Source of the DNA: Cyanodermella asteris
Lineage: Eukaryota > Ascomycota > Lecanoromycetes > Ostropales > Stictidaceae
Assembly: GCA_900618795.1 (NCBI GenBank)
Contig: UYJD01000012.1
Span: 708,855 to 772,854, forward strand
Direction: 5' to 3'
Length of the DNA: 64,000 nt
Made by a program: the position numbers and the translations under genes. Below, one piece after another: positions 54,935 to 64,000 of this stretch; position 1 is the first letter of the stretch, and every line of letters starts with the position of its first letter. Below the pieces are notes generated by a model, which made no database searches, was not told the DNA's origin, and saw only the letters and a program-made list of their open reading frames with translations.

Positions 54935-56118
54935 TCACTCTGTCAATCTGGCAACTGTCCTATTCAGATGCATCATCGCCCGCGACGAGGAAAGGAACCC
55001 CCCTACACGAGACCAAGCTCCCGTCCAGTACAGCACACCTGCACCAAGCGTAAGTAGAAGCAAAAGATACCACGCGTTGCTCGTCGTCTTCTTCTTCTCC
55101 TCTGGCCAGATCCCCGAGAGTTCTGGCCGAACCAATGGCTGCCTTTCTCCTCTACCGCGTTCCAGAGATGACCCGGCACGATATACCACTGATCGTGCCG
55201 GACTTGGGACCAGAAAACCAGGGCTGACTGTCGGAGCTGGGTATGAGCCTAGCGTCGGAGGTGGCATGACAGACCTGCTACCAGCACTTTCTGGCACATA
55301 TACGCCAGTGCGACGATCAACATCCGTGGCATCGAGGCTGCTGTCGAGTCCACGCTGGTGCACCGCAAAGAGGCTTTGTGATCCTCTATTGAGAAACATC
55401 GGTCGGGCCTCCGCCGTTGACTCGCGATCGCGGACAGGTGGTCTCGAACGCGAGGCTGGGACAGGCCGTGCTGAGGTCATGGTTGCACTCTCCATCGAAT
55501 CTTCGGAGACGAGGAGGGGCTCGCCGAGTGATAGCCATTTTGAGTCTTCGCGCTTTGCTGCGGCTTTCTGCGCCTTGCGGAACCTTGGGGTCGAGCTGAC
55601 GAAATCTAGCAGTTCCTGGAAGCTTTCCGGGTTCAAGGAATAGTCGTGGCCCAGTTTATCGCCGAAACGGTTGAGAACTTTGCCAGGAAGGACGAGTATC
55701 TCAGCAGTGTTGATGTACGAAACCTTGGCACAGGGGTGTGGTTCCATCTTCAATTTCAACTGATTCTCAGGGTTTACAGGCGCGGGCTCTATCGGCGTGT
55801 ACAATCGTTTCTTCTTTTTGGAATCGCTGGTGTACGGGTGAGTTTCTAACGTCTTGCCGTTGAGCGATGTCATCTGCAGCTGTTAGCAAATTTGACGCCT
55901 TAAGCCGGTCTAGGCAGACTTACCAGTGCAACTACCAAGTATTCTGAATCGGGCGATGACCTGGCAAGGAGAACAGCCGGGTGGCCAGGGAGCCCTTCTG
56001 CGACGCGTGCTTCCTGGTAGACCTCCGCATGGTCGGCATAACTCTTGAGATACAATATGTCGCCAATCTCCCACGGTCGAGATGGACGGAGGCTTGACGA
56101 GAGCCGTCGCTGAGACAT
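54935..56118 (-). CDS. Unknown protein with N-terminal beta-rich domain and C-terminal membrane anchor
   Basis: 377 aa from exons 56118-55924 and 55873-54935; the 50-bp intron (donor GTAAGT, branch TTGCTAAC, acceptor CAG) joins YLVVAL to MTSLNGKTLE in frame. The first ~150 residues look like a small beta-barrel (WEIGDILYLKSYADH; HPAVLLARS; EYLVVALMTSLNGK), faintly like SH3-like barrels of the PemK/MazF fold, followed by VSYINTAEILVLPGKVL. The middle is disordered and Arg/Ser-rich. A single TM helix near 335-355 (WYLLLLLTLGAGVLYW) lies about 25 residues from the end, so a type II or tail-anchored topology is likely. I recognise no family. Confidence 0.75.
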
Positions 56119-57481
56119 GAGAGGACTTCTCACAAGAGATGGTAAAAATTATGTCACTAGGCACCTTTGCAGCGCTTTCGTCGTGTGCTGTGTGGTGGAA
56201 AGTATTCAGGTCTCGTCACAATAGATAAGGAAACAACAGCATGGTCAATGATATCAGACAACGGCGACCAAGCCGGGCACATTTGCAGGCACTCAAGACA
56301 TCGACAAGCTTCCAAATTCATCCATCCAAAGCTGAAAGAGGGGTTGTTCACTGACAAGGCTGAAGCCCGCTCCTGGAAGCTCGTAAACCAATGCGAGTCA
56401 CATAGCCGCCGCAATAGCCTCGAGCGTGCTGCATGTCTCCGACTAGTTAAGGCAAGCTCATGCACAGCTTGTCCACCGGCTCGCCCTGTCAGCCAGTCGC
56501 TCTGATGAAAAGGGTGTCGGCCTCAATGGCGGCCAACAGGGCTTCAGAGTCATGAGAACGCTGCATGCTAGCTCGGGACTAGCTGCCACACAGCCACACC
56601 TACTCAGGCGTTTTCACTTTTCCAAGCGTAGCGGCGCGACATTGACTGGCAGATGGAGATTGTCGAGCAGTATCGCGAGAGTCGAACTTCCAGCAGTGAC
56701 GATGGAAGTTTGAGTAGCCGGCTCAGTCGGTCTGCATGGTGCAGATGCTTGGGAGCGACTTGTGTTGTGAGAGCGAAGTTGTAGCCTTGCACCGCCTCCC
56801 GGCGCTAAAGGCGAGACGTCCATGACAGTATCAGGTCAAGCTCTAAGAACGAAGTGAGAATACCGTCCTATGCGAAGACGCGTAAGGACAAGCAAATGAT
56901 ATGATAACTTTGTTCGTCCATCTCGGTCATAGGGTGTCTTTTGGGCCAAGTGTCGTAGTTAGGACACGCCTCCCCGTTTGAACTTTGCTGAACACGCCAG
57001 CATTTCGACCGGCTCGGCGCACTCAGACTGATGTTGGAGAAACAGTGTCTGACTTTCTGGGAATCTCAAACGCAAGTGCTCATCGTTGGCGGCGTCATTT
57101 ATGGTGGATGCGCGAGATGTCTTCTTGGATCAATCTGTGGTCTGGCCGCTGAATCTCGCTCGTTGCGATCTCGCTCGGCCGTACGAAATGGCCGAAAACT
57201 TCGGCCCACACGATCGAACAACGAAGCTTCGAAACGCGAACCTCGAGGACTACGCACGCTTTAAACACCGACGCGATTATGCTTATCTGTGCTTGATGCT
57301 CACATTCGCTATGGCTTTGCCGCATAACGATCTGAACATTCTCCTCCTCGCCACGGACTGAAGGGAGAAGTATTCGGCCCCGAAGCCGCATTTCTGATAA
57401 TACTGGCCGATGATTGAACTGGAACCTTCAGCACATTCCTACTATATGTTGTGACCACTTTGCGAATTTTTCTGAGAACGA
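56119..57481. other. Intergenic, 1.36 kb
   Basis: Between divergent genes, so it should carry both promoters. No supported gene or repeat; short frames near 57031-57361 are unconvincing. Confidence 0.4.
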
Positions 57482-57547
57482 ATGTACACTGTTCATCTAG
57501 TAATCCCCCCGTCTACTTGTCCTGCTGATCGGATCTCAACTTCTCCC

Positions 57548-58879
57548 ATGTCTTCATCAAGTCAAACCACCCGCGTCGCCATCATTGGTGGCGGCTTCGC
57601 AGGCTTGTCGCTTGCCATTGGTCTTCAGAAATATGCCCACATCGATGCTCACGTCTACGAGGCAGGTCGCCAGTTCTCTGAAGTCGGCGCCGGCATCGTA
57701 CTAGGTCCTAATTCACAACGCGCAATGGCATGTATAGATCCACGCATCCTGCAAGGCTACGAACGCCGGGCTGCGTTCAGCGTCGAGCCCGCAGATGAGA
57801 ACGGGATGTATCCCTGGATGACCGCCTACAAAGGCCAGAACCCTGACGTCAACGAGCTCGTGGTTTCGTACAAGCACAAAACAAGAGGGTCAACAATCCA
57901 CCGTGCCCATTTCCTGGGCGAACTTGTCAAATTGATCCAGCCTCAAAGGGCACATTTCGGGAAGAAGTTGGACTGCATAATCGAGACGAATGAGTTGAAG
58001 ACCCCGCTCGTCCTTCACTTCTCGGACGGAACAACGGAGCAGGCCGACGTGATAATTGGCGCGGACGGAATCCACTCCATGGTGCGCAGGCACATTCTGG
58101 GACCCAACGATCCAGCTTCACGTCCGACGTTCACGAACAACGTCATGTATCGTTGTACGGTGCCTATTGAAGTTGCCAAAGCGAAGCTCGGCGACATTAA
58201 GCAGAAAGTCGGCGTTCGTTGTGGCAAGGATGCAATAGTGCTCGCCTTCCCCATGGCGAACATGACGGTATACTACATTGGCGTCCACGTCTTCAATGTC
58301 GAGTCATGGGACCATGAAAAATGGACCGTTCCAGCCGAAGTCAAAAATGTCAAGGCCTTGGTCCAGGACTGGGACGAATTCACCCGCAAGCAAGTTGAGC
58401 TCTTACCTGACGACGGGTCCACCATGGCTTGGTCCATTTGGGACATGCCTCCTGCCAAAACTTACTTCAGGAATTCTGTAGCAATGATGGGCGACGCTGC
58501 GCACGGCACAAGCCCTCACCAGGGTGCCGGCGCCGGAATGGCGATTGAGGATGCACTGGTTCTTGAGCGTCTCCTCGGCGAGGCACTTGATCCTGCGAAG
58601 CGTGGGAAGAGCAAATTGGCGCGATATCAAATTGTATCGCTGGCTTTACAGGCGTACGACACTGTCCGCAGGTTCCGTAGCCAGAAGGTAGTCACCACAA
58701 GTAGGGAAAGGGGGCGCATCATGGCGTGCAACGGGCCGTCTGAGGACAATACGGCTGCTGAGCTGAGGAAGAAGATGGAAGGTCGTCAGCATTGGATCTG
58801 GTATTTGGACCAGGAAGGTCAAGTCCAGGACGCGTTACAGAACTTTGCAGCTGCACAACGAGCGGCTGAGTTGCCATGA
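57548..58879 (+). CDS. FAD-dependent monooxygenase (salicylate hydroxylase-like)
   Basis: 443-residue single-exon group A flavoprotein hydroxylase. The Rossmann fingerprint is VAIIGGGFAGLSLAIGL (Gly14-Gly19). The DG motif is DVIIGADGIHSMVRR, and the second FAD motif is MMGDAAHGTSPHQGAGAGMAIEDA. Family members use NAD(P)H and O2 to hydroxylate aromatic acids, often with decarboxylation; the substrate is unknown. An in-frame ATG at 57482 would add 22 residues; I prefer 57548 (MSSSSQTTRVAII) because the Rossmann strand follows directly. It has no co-oriented catabolic partner nearby. Confidence 0.92.
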   Translation: MSSSSQTTRVAIIGGGFAGLSLAIGLQKYAHIDAHVYEAGRQFSEVGAGIVLGPNSQRAMACIDPRILQGYERRAAFSVEPADENGMYPWMTAYKGQNPDVNELVVSYKHKTRGSTIHRAHFLGELVKLIQPQRAHFGKKLDCIIETNELKTPLVLHFSDGTTEQADVIIGADGIHSMVRRHILGPNDPASRPTFTNNVMYRCTVPIEVAKAKLGDIKQKVGVRCGKDAIVLAFPMANMTVYYIGVHVFNVESWDHEKWTVPAEVKNVKALVQDWDEFTRKQVELLPDDGSTMAWSIWDMPPAKTYFRNSVAMMGDAAHGTSPHQGAGAGMAIEDALVLERLLGEALDPAKRGKSKLARYQIVSLALQAYDTVRRFRSQKVVTTSRERGRIMACNGPSEDNTAAELRKKMEGRQHWIWYLDQEGQVQDALQNFAAAQRAAELP

Positions 58880-60245
58880 ATGGCCTCGGCATATTCGGAT
58901 GAATGTCTGGAGCGATGGACTCTGTCAAACATCGCTCCGTTAATAACCCATAATATTCTACTTCTTTTGCCACTTGCTTGTTCGTGTTGTTGAGTTTGCG
59001 ATGTCCGTTTTTCGAGGTGTTGTTGTTGGCAGAGATGCGTGGTCCAGAAGTTTGGAAGGCCGAGGCATCGACCCCTCGTCCTACATCTCAGTTCACCGGG
59101 GTTTGAGTGGTTGTGGCTAACGGTGGCACTGGGCTGAGCCAGGTCTTCAATGAGTGTCCTGCGGGTCAATGGATTTCGCTTCTTTCCGCGAGAATCATTT
59201 ATCGGGTCTTCCAAGGTTCAATCATCGCAAACGTTCTCCCCGTAACCCAGGGCACTCTCAAGACACTCAACGTTTATTGGGGGTGATTCCCCCGGAAATC
59301 AGGAACAGTCCCGACAGGGTCGTTCCATGATGGCAAAGGCAACGGTCAGGCACAGATCTTCTAGAGTCAAGGCGCGAACCCCACATCATGCAGGGTTCCA
59401 CACCTGGAGTGCAAAGATTGGACTTTGAACTCTAGTGAACTTGTCTTATCCATACGGGAGGCCTGGATTGCAAATATGTGGTCACGGAAGACGGAGCCCG
59501 TCGACAGTTTGAAGGATGTGGCTTCAGATAGGGTCAACGGCTGGAGGGGACGAAGTTGCCAATGCCACACACGACAGACAAGGTTGGCGCAAATCATCAG
59601 CCCCAGAATTGCCTTTCCGGGCGCGCTCATGATCGCTTTGGGCACAGAAGCTGGGGTCAGGCTTCCAGTTTAGGCTTGGGCCCCAGATGATTGACATTGC
59701 CAAGCACTTTGAGGGTGGCTGCTTGTCTCGAAGAAGTCAAGGCTCAACTCTCTGGCTTGGACGCTACACACTTTGTCCCTCCACCCCGTCGTGAATCCTT
59801 GAATCTCGGTCTTGCCCAGTTCTCCTGTCAAGTTGTCATCCACAGCGCCGGGCCTATGCATTGTGGCTGTTGACCGGTCGTCATGGTGCAGAACCACTAA
59901 TCAAATTCCGGATGGGGCCGACTTGAGTCTGGCGTTCGTTGACCAGTGGTCTTTGCTCCTTTCAGGCAGTGCACATGGTTTGTCTCTTCTTTCATTCGTC
60001 CAGTTTCTGGATCTTCCTCGCTTGAACTTTGGTGAACTTTTCGCCACTGTGATCTTCCAAACGCACGTTTGAATCCCCACTTTTGATCCGTTGGAACTGT
60101 CAAGCCAACTGTCATAAGCTGATGCTCGAGTTCGTGGCATCTTTCAGACCTCCGCAATTCAAATAGCGCCATTGTCCATCCTTGTTTCTTGTCCTGTTCA
60201 CTCACCTACGTCTCCCTTATACATTCCCACACATATCCTTCCATC
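58880..60245. other. Intergenic, 1.37 kb, upstream of the peroxygenase
   Basis: No supported gene. Contains a small GGGGG-TGATT-CCCCC hairpin at 59278-59292. The last ~80 bases before 60246 are a T/C-rich leader ending CCATCATG, a good start context. Confidence 0.4.
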
Positions 60246-61583
60246 ATGTATTCTCAGACTCTCATCGCCCCTTTCTTGTTAGGGGCAGCTTCTGCCTATC
60301 CAGACATCGCCAACTTGGTCGCATCTCAGCGACTCAGTGAGCGTATCGCACCTATCGCAGAGTTCCCCGAGTGGCCCGGTGCTCCTCAGCATGCCTTATA
60401 TAACAAGTTCGACGCAAAGTCACAGCTCGTCTCCACATCCGGCGACCACGCCTTCATCCCGCCTGGACCCACGGACAAGAGAGGGCCTTGCGCCGGTCTG
60501 AATGCCGCGGCAAATCATGGCTACCTTCCTCGAGACGGCATCGCCACGGCGGAGACGGTCAATACTGGTCTGTGGGAGGCTTTCGGTCTTGACGCGACCG
60601 CAACTCTCTTCCTCCAGACTGCCACAATGTTCTTTGACGGTGACCCAATCTCGGGAAGGTGGTCAATTGGCACACACTCCGACAAGACTGCAGCACTGGG
60701 CATCATCAGCGACTTGTTGGGCAACGAGACAGGTATTTGCGCCTACGGTCACCTCAAGACCGAGGCCGATGCCTCCATCACCCGCGGAGACTGGCTGGCA
60801 CCGGACCACAACAGCAACTGCGCTTCATACCCCGAGTTCGCACAGGAGCTCCTCGATCTCGCAAAGAAGAGGACCGGCGGCAACTTGACACCCCGTGTCT
60901 TGGCCGAGCACTCCTACAACCGCAAGCTCTACTCCATCGCCAACAACCCCAACTACTTTGCACCTCCCTACGCCGGCATCGCCTTCACCTTCGGCGCCCA
61001 CATGTTCGCTTTCGAGCTGCTCGCCAACCACTCTGCCGAGGAGCCCCGCGGCTTCATGACGCCCGAGGTCTTCGAGTCCTTTTTCAGCTACACGCGCGAC
61101 GAGAACGACAAGCTCGTCTTCACCTTCGGCCACGAGCGCATCCCCGACAACTGGTACCGCCGCGCCAACGACGACCCCTGGACCCTGGCCGACATCCTCC
61201 TGTCGACGGCCCAGCAGTGCCTCGCCTACCCGACCAACTGCCAGGTCGGCGGCAACACGGGTACCGTCAACTCCTTCTCCGGCGTCGACCTCGGCGACAT
61301 CACCGGCGGACTCATCAACGCCGTCACCGACCTCACCGACCCGGCCAAGCTTGGCTGCTTCATCAGCCAGAACTTGCAGGCCGAGGTTCCTTCCTTCTTG
61401 AGCAACGTCTACGACCCCGACTTGCTGCCTGAGCTCTTGAGCTTGATTCCCATCAAGTTGCTGCCTGCCCTTGCTGGTCTCGGTGAATGCCCAAACATGC
61501 CGCAAGGCAGGACCATGGCCGGGTACGGTGGTGCCTATCCTGGCGCGAAGATCCAGAGCAGTGGTCCTCGCAGCGGCTTCTAA
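60246..61583 (+). CDS. Secreted heme-thiolate peroxidase (chloroperoxidase/unspecific peroxygenase family)
   Basis: 445 aa, single exon, with a signal peptide of about 17 residues (MYSQTLIAPFLLGAASA). The heme-binding segment is RGPCAGLNAAANHGYLPRDG, with Cys82 as the axial thiolate; most relatives have PCP where this has PCA. The acid-base segment near 172-182 reads TEADASITRGD, so the EGD of unspecific peroxygenases is EAD here, with Glu173 and Asp175 kept. The C-terminal part contains Cys-bearing loops (AYPTNCQVGG, KLGCFISQ, LGECPNMPQ). It probably oxidises aromatic or aliphatic compounds with H2O2 outside the cell. Codon usage is strongly C-ending, as in highly expressed fungal secreted enzymes. 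Confidence 0.9.
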   Translation: MYSQTLIAPFLLGAASAYPDIANLVASQRLSERIAPIAEFPEWPGAPQHALYNKFDAKSQLVSTSGDHAFIPPGPTDKRGPCAGLNAAANHGYLPRDGIATAETVNTGLWEAFGLDATATLFLQTATMFFDGDPISGRWSIGTHSDKTAALGIISDLLGNETGICAYGHLKTEADASITRGDWLAPDHNSNCASYPEFAQELLDLAKKRTGGNLTPRVLAEHSYNRKLYSIANNPNYFAPPYAGIAFTFGAHMFAFELLANHSAEEPRGFMTPEVFESFFSYTRDENDKLVFTFGHERIPDNWYRRANDDPWTLADILLSTAQQCLAYPTNCQVGGNTGTVNSFSGVDLGDITGGLINAVTDLTDPAKLGCFISQNLQAEVPSFLSNVYDPDLLPELLSLIPIKLLPALAGLGECPNMPQGRTMAGYGGAYPGAKIQSSGPRSGF

Positions 61584-61987
61584 TCGTGGAAGGCCTCGAA
61601 AGCACGAGCTGCCGTCTCGTGTGAGGTCGGATATGACCAAGTGATGCCCGATTGAGGCTTCCGGAGCGGCTGGGTTAAGATGCGTCTGCCTCAGAAGCGA
61701 TTTACATAGTCACGCTACTAGTTAGATGGGATCATGACCCAACATCTCAACTCGAGAATGATTAGCATGAATTGATGAAAGAAATAATCAAATGAAAAAA
61801 AAACAGTTTCCAATCCCTTTTCAATTGAACATCACATAGTCCGTAATGTTCGTGTGTGTGGGTATCATGAATTCGAAGTAGGCAAAAATCGCGGTCCAGC
61901 TAACTCGGGAATGTACTCGGCCGTATCCATCTCAACACATCTTCCAAAGGTTTCCCAAAGATCGTAGTCATCTCGACAAGGTAGTTC
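61584..61987. other. Intergenic between convergent peroxidase and CHIP-like genes
   Basis: 0.4 kb of two 3' UTRs; contains an A9 run near 61795. Nothing else. Confidence 0.45.
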
Positions 61988-63123
61988 TCAGTAGTCGACG
62001 GCCCAGCCATTATTCTCAAGAAACTCCTCGCACGCATCTCTCAATGCCAAATTCGGTCGTATGTCTTCCACAGTCATGCGATCGCCCGTCAACGGATCGA
62101 CCTGATTGTGCTCCAAATGCGTCACAATATGCGCCCTCTCGTAACTGTGCCCATACTTCGTGACCGCCGGATCGATCATGAAATTGAAACTGATCCGATC
62201 AATGAAGCAATCCGGCACGTCCTGCTTCGACGTCAGCTCACTACTCACCGTCATCGAGATCAAAACCCCCGATTCGAAACTTACTCGATGCCTCAGCTCC
62301 GGATCCTCCGCCGCGAAAACATCCCTCAACATCCTCTCCTTGCGCCCGACCTCCTCCCTCACAGCCCCGACCTCCTCCCCAAAACTCAACGGTCCCATCC
62401 TCCCCGCATCCCTATCCCGTCTCAACTCCCCCTCCCTCCGTTCCGCCCGCTCCCTGATCCCCTCGAGACACTCGTCCAGCAACTCGTTCCGCCCCCTGAC
62501 CCTCTCGCGCTCCCTGCTCTCCCACAACGCCTTCTTGGCCTTCAGGACGAGCTCGCACGTGGCCGTGGCGTTCTTGCCGAATTTCCGCGGATACGCCAGG
62601 CACAGGCCGTAGGCGGCCTTGGCGTCGCGGACGGCGTCGTGGGGCCGGCGGAGGGCGATGTTGGCGTCGGCGGCGAAGTGGTGGGCCTTCATCCATTTGG
62701 GGTCGAGGCGCAGGCAGGTTTCCGTGTCGGCCAGGCAGGCTTCCGGGCGCGAGAGCTTGAGGCGGGTCTGGGCGCGGTTGGAGAAGATCAGGTGGTTGGA
62801 GGGGTCTTTGATTGCGCTGCTAGATTATCAGAAGGATTCTCTTCATCGTATGATTGAAAAGTGGGAATGGAAAAGGAGAGTTTTCTGGCGCTGAACTTGC
62901 TGGAATCTGGGTTCTAAAGGTACAGGGGTAGGAATGAGGTAGCCGGAGACGATACTTACGCTTGGGTGTAGAGGGCTTCGGCCATCTCGTAGTCGCCATC
63001 TTTAAAAGCTCTGTCCCACCCGCATTAGCCAAATTCGAAGCATTGGATGTAGTCAAAAGATTGGGACGAAACGGACTTGTTGCCCTTCTCCTTCAGCTCG
63101 TAGGCCGTCACGGTGGGCGCCAT
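61988..63123 (-). CDS. CHIP/STUB1-like TPR and U-box E3 ubiquitin ligase
   Basis: Co-chaperone ubiquitin ligase that marks Hsp70/Hsp90 clients, 308 aa (human CHIP has 303). Exons 63123-63077, 63010-62960 and 62816-61988. Three TPRs span about residues 5-110 (ELKEKGNKAFKDGDYEMAEALYTQAA; NHLIFSNRAQTRLKL; WMKAHHFAADANIALRRP). A charged coiled-coil follows (ERERVRGRNELLDE; ERREGELRRDRD). The U-box at about 235-308 reads VPDCFIDRISFNFMIDPA ... GHSYERAHIVTHLEH ... DPLTGDRMTVEDIRPN and ends NGWAVDY, the CHIP ending. Intron 1 (66 bp) uses an atypical donor GTCCGT but has branch GGCTAAT and acceptor CAG; intron 2 is 143 bp with GTAAGT. Confidence 0.92.
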
Positions 63124-63647
63124 GGTGATCGCGAGCTGCTAATTGATTTTCAGATCGTAATAGTGCGACTCAGGGTCTGTGCTAAACAGGGATCATTCGC
63201 GATTCTGGCTTGTTGAGTTTCCAAAATCAAACACTCAGACAAGGCTGGTTTGCCTGAGTGAGTTTGTCTTTGTCAGAAGCCGAGGCGCAGTCGGGCACGG
63301 CTTTCTAGCAACTTCGACGCTCCACTTCACGCCGTTACTCGGCCATGTCTGGTTCCGACTGTCAGTCGGCTTACTCTATGACAATGCAAGACCAGTGCCT
63401 GGGTTGCATTTCCAGATTTTGATGCAGCTCTGATGCAGAAGTGAACGCAACTGCGAGACATGTTTCAAGATCGCCGCTGCGCTTTCCACAACCCTGGTCG
63501 GACCGCAAAGGCGACTTGCGTCATACTTATCGATGAAACATAATGCATTCGTTATCAGGTAGCTCTTAGCATTTTGATACCCACGTTTAAAACCCGAATT
63601 TGGATGAATACGAATTAAGATTATCATTCGGTCGCACTGTCAATTCC
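63124..63647. other. Intergenic upstream of the CHIP-like gene
   Basis: 0.52 kb; CHIP-like promoter and the 3' UTR of the edge gene. Nothing else supported. Confidence 0.4.
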
Positions 63648-64000
63648 TCAAAACGCACCCGCAGCAGTAAGCAACGCTCCCGGACTCAAACCAGCTATAT
63701 TCGAATCCTCCACCTTTTCCTTCCCCTGCTTAGCCTTCTTCGCTTGCCTCTCCTCTCCAATAGCCCCAAACACGCTTCCCGTCATACTATGCCTACTCCT
63801 CCGCCTCTCATACTGCTCATGTCGTTTCTCCGCCATGATCCGCTTTGCCGTCGGACTCAGCCCTCGCTCGCTGTCCGTCCGCGCTCTCACGGGCTCCAGG
63901 TTCGGCGTCGGTGTCGTCGGACGAGGCACTTCTTCTCTACCGTCATGCCATCCACGCCCGTGGATCGTCACCTTTGTCCTCGAATCGGTGAACGGATCCG
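63648..64000 (-). CDS. Unknown protein, C-terminal part only (5' end beyond the window)
   Basis: Minus-strand frame open from the right edge to a stop at 63648, at least 116 residues. It reads DPFTDSRTKVTIHGRGWHD, a Pro/Thr linker, then a strongly basic helix (KRIMAEKRHEQYERRRSRH), SVFGAIGEE and KKAKQGKEKVEDSN, ending LSPGALLTAAGAF. Likely nuclear or nucleic-acid/chromatin-associated by charge only. Family not recognised; the start is not in the window. Confidence 0.6.
   Translation of the reverse strand, partial: DPFTDSRTKVTIHGRGWHDGREEVPRPTTPTPNLEPVRARTDSERGLSPTAKRIMAEKRHEQYERRRSRHSMTGSVFGAIGEERQAKKAKQGKEKVEDSNIAGLSPGALLTAAGAF

Noticed and set aside
59278-59292. GGGGG-TGATT-CCCCC hairpin considered as a terminator
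   Set aside because: Fungal Pol II genes do not use such terminators and no transcript end is implied here.
60825-61640. 271-codon open frame antisense to the peroxidase gene
   Set aside because: Caused by the strong C-ending codon bias of the sense gene; Val/Gly/Glu/Leu-rich with no domain.
57482-63123. Monooxygenase and peroxidase considered as a secondary-metabolite cluster
   Set aside because: No synthase, terpene cyclase or pathway regulator nearby; they flank housekeeping genes.

Overview
This is eukaryotic nuclear DNA from a filamentous ascomycete (Pezizomycotina), most likely a Dothideomycete or close relative. The evidence is compact, intron-poor genes; introns mostly of 49-164 bp with GTRNGT donors, CTRAC/CTAAC branch points and YAG acceptors; and fungus-specific families (Zn2Cys6 regulator, CALB-type lipase, heme-thiolate peroxygenase, Cla4-type PAK with PH and CRIB domains, Dal5-type permease). 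Class-level placement is inference. I see no intact transposon, retroelement, rRNA, tRNA or CRISPR array. Gene models were spliced by hand from splice signals and frame continuity.

Layout. 0-8.3 kb: a GT8 glycosyltransferase cut by the left edge, a Cla4-like kinase and a Dal5-family MFS permease, all on the minus strand. 8.3-15.6 kb: an accessory stretch with an unknown gene split by one in-frame TAG, a NUDIX hydrolase, a STAND/NLR-like NTPase whose stop codon is the first triplet of a 13 x 12 bp minisatellite, and a decayed glutathione S-transferase. 15.8-19.2 kb: a secreted lipase and a hotdog thioesterase. 19.8-33.4 kb: dense housekeeping genes, mostly for chromosomes and division (SMC2, an HD-domain nucleotidase, a HAUS6-like protein, ORC4 with two AT-hooks, a SEH1-like nucleoporin) and then ALG7. 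33.7-46.5 kb: a secreted GDSL esterase, a germinal-centre-type kinase, ALG10, an RBR ubiquitin ligase, an AIM32-like protein and a dolichyl-pyrophosphate phosphatase.

46.5-52 kb is again accessory in character: a Zn2Cys6 regulator with an out-of-phase 8-bp repeat near its end, a diverged 179-bp tandem duplication, an acidic unknown gene with an in-frame TAG behind a CCAAT/TATA/CT-rich promoter, and another broken reading frame. 52-64 kb: protein phosphatase inhibitor 2, a gene-poor 2 kb, an unknown tail-anchored protein, an FAD monooxygenase, a secreted heme-thiolate peroxidase, a CHIP-like TPR/U-box ligase and a gene cut by the right edge.

How the genes fit together. Three dolichol-pathway genes (ALG7 first step, ALG10 last glucose, CAX4/DOLPP1 carrier recycling) lie within 14.5 kb. 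Four genes of chromosome, spindle and nuclear-pore biology lie within 12 kb. Two STE20-family polarity kinases are present. None of this looks like a secondary-metabolite cluster. The most unusual items are the NLR-like gene ending in a minisatellite, the repeated pattern of otherwise open genes broken by single stops explainable as C-to-T at CpA, and the AT-hooks of ORC4.
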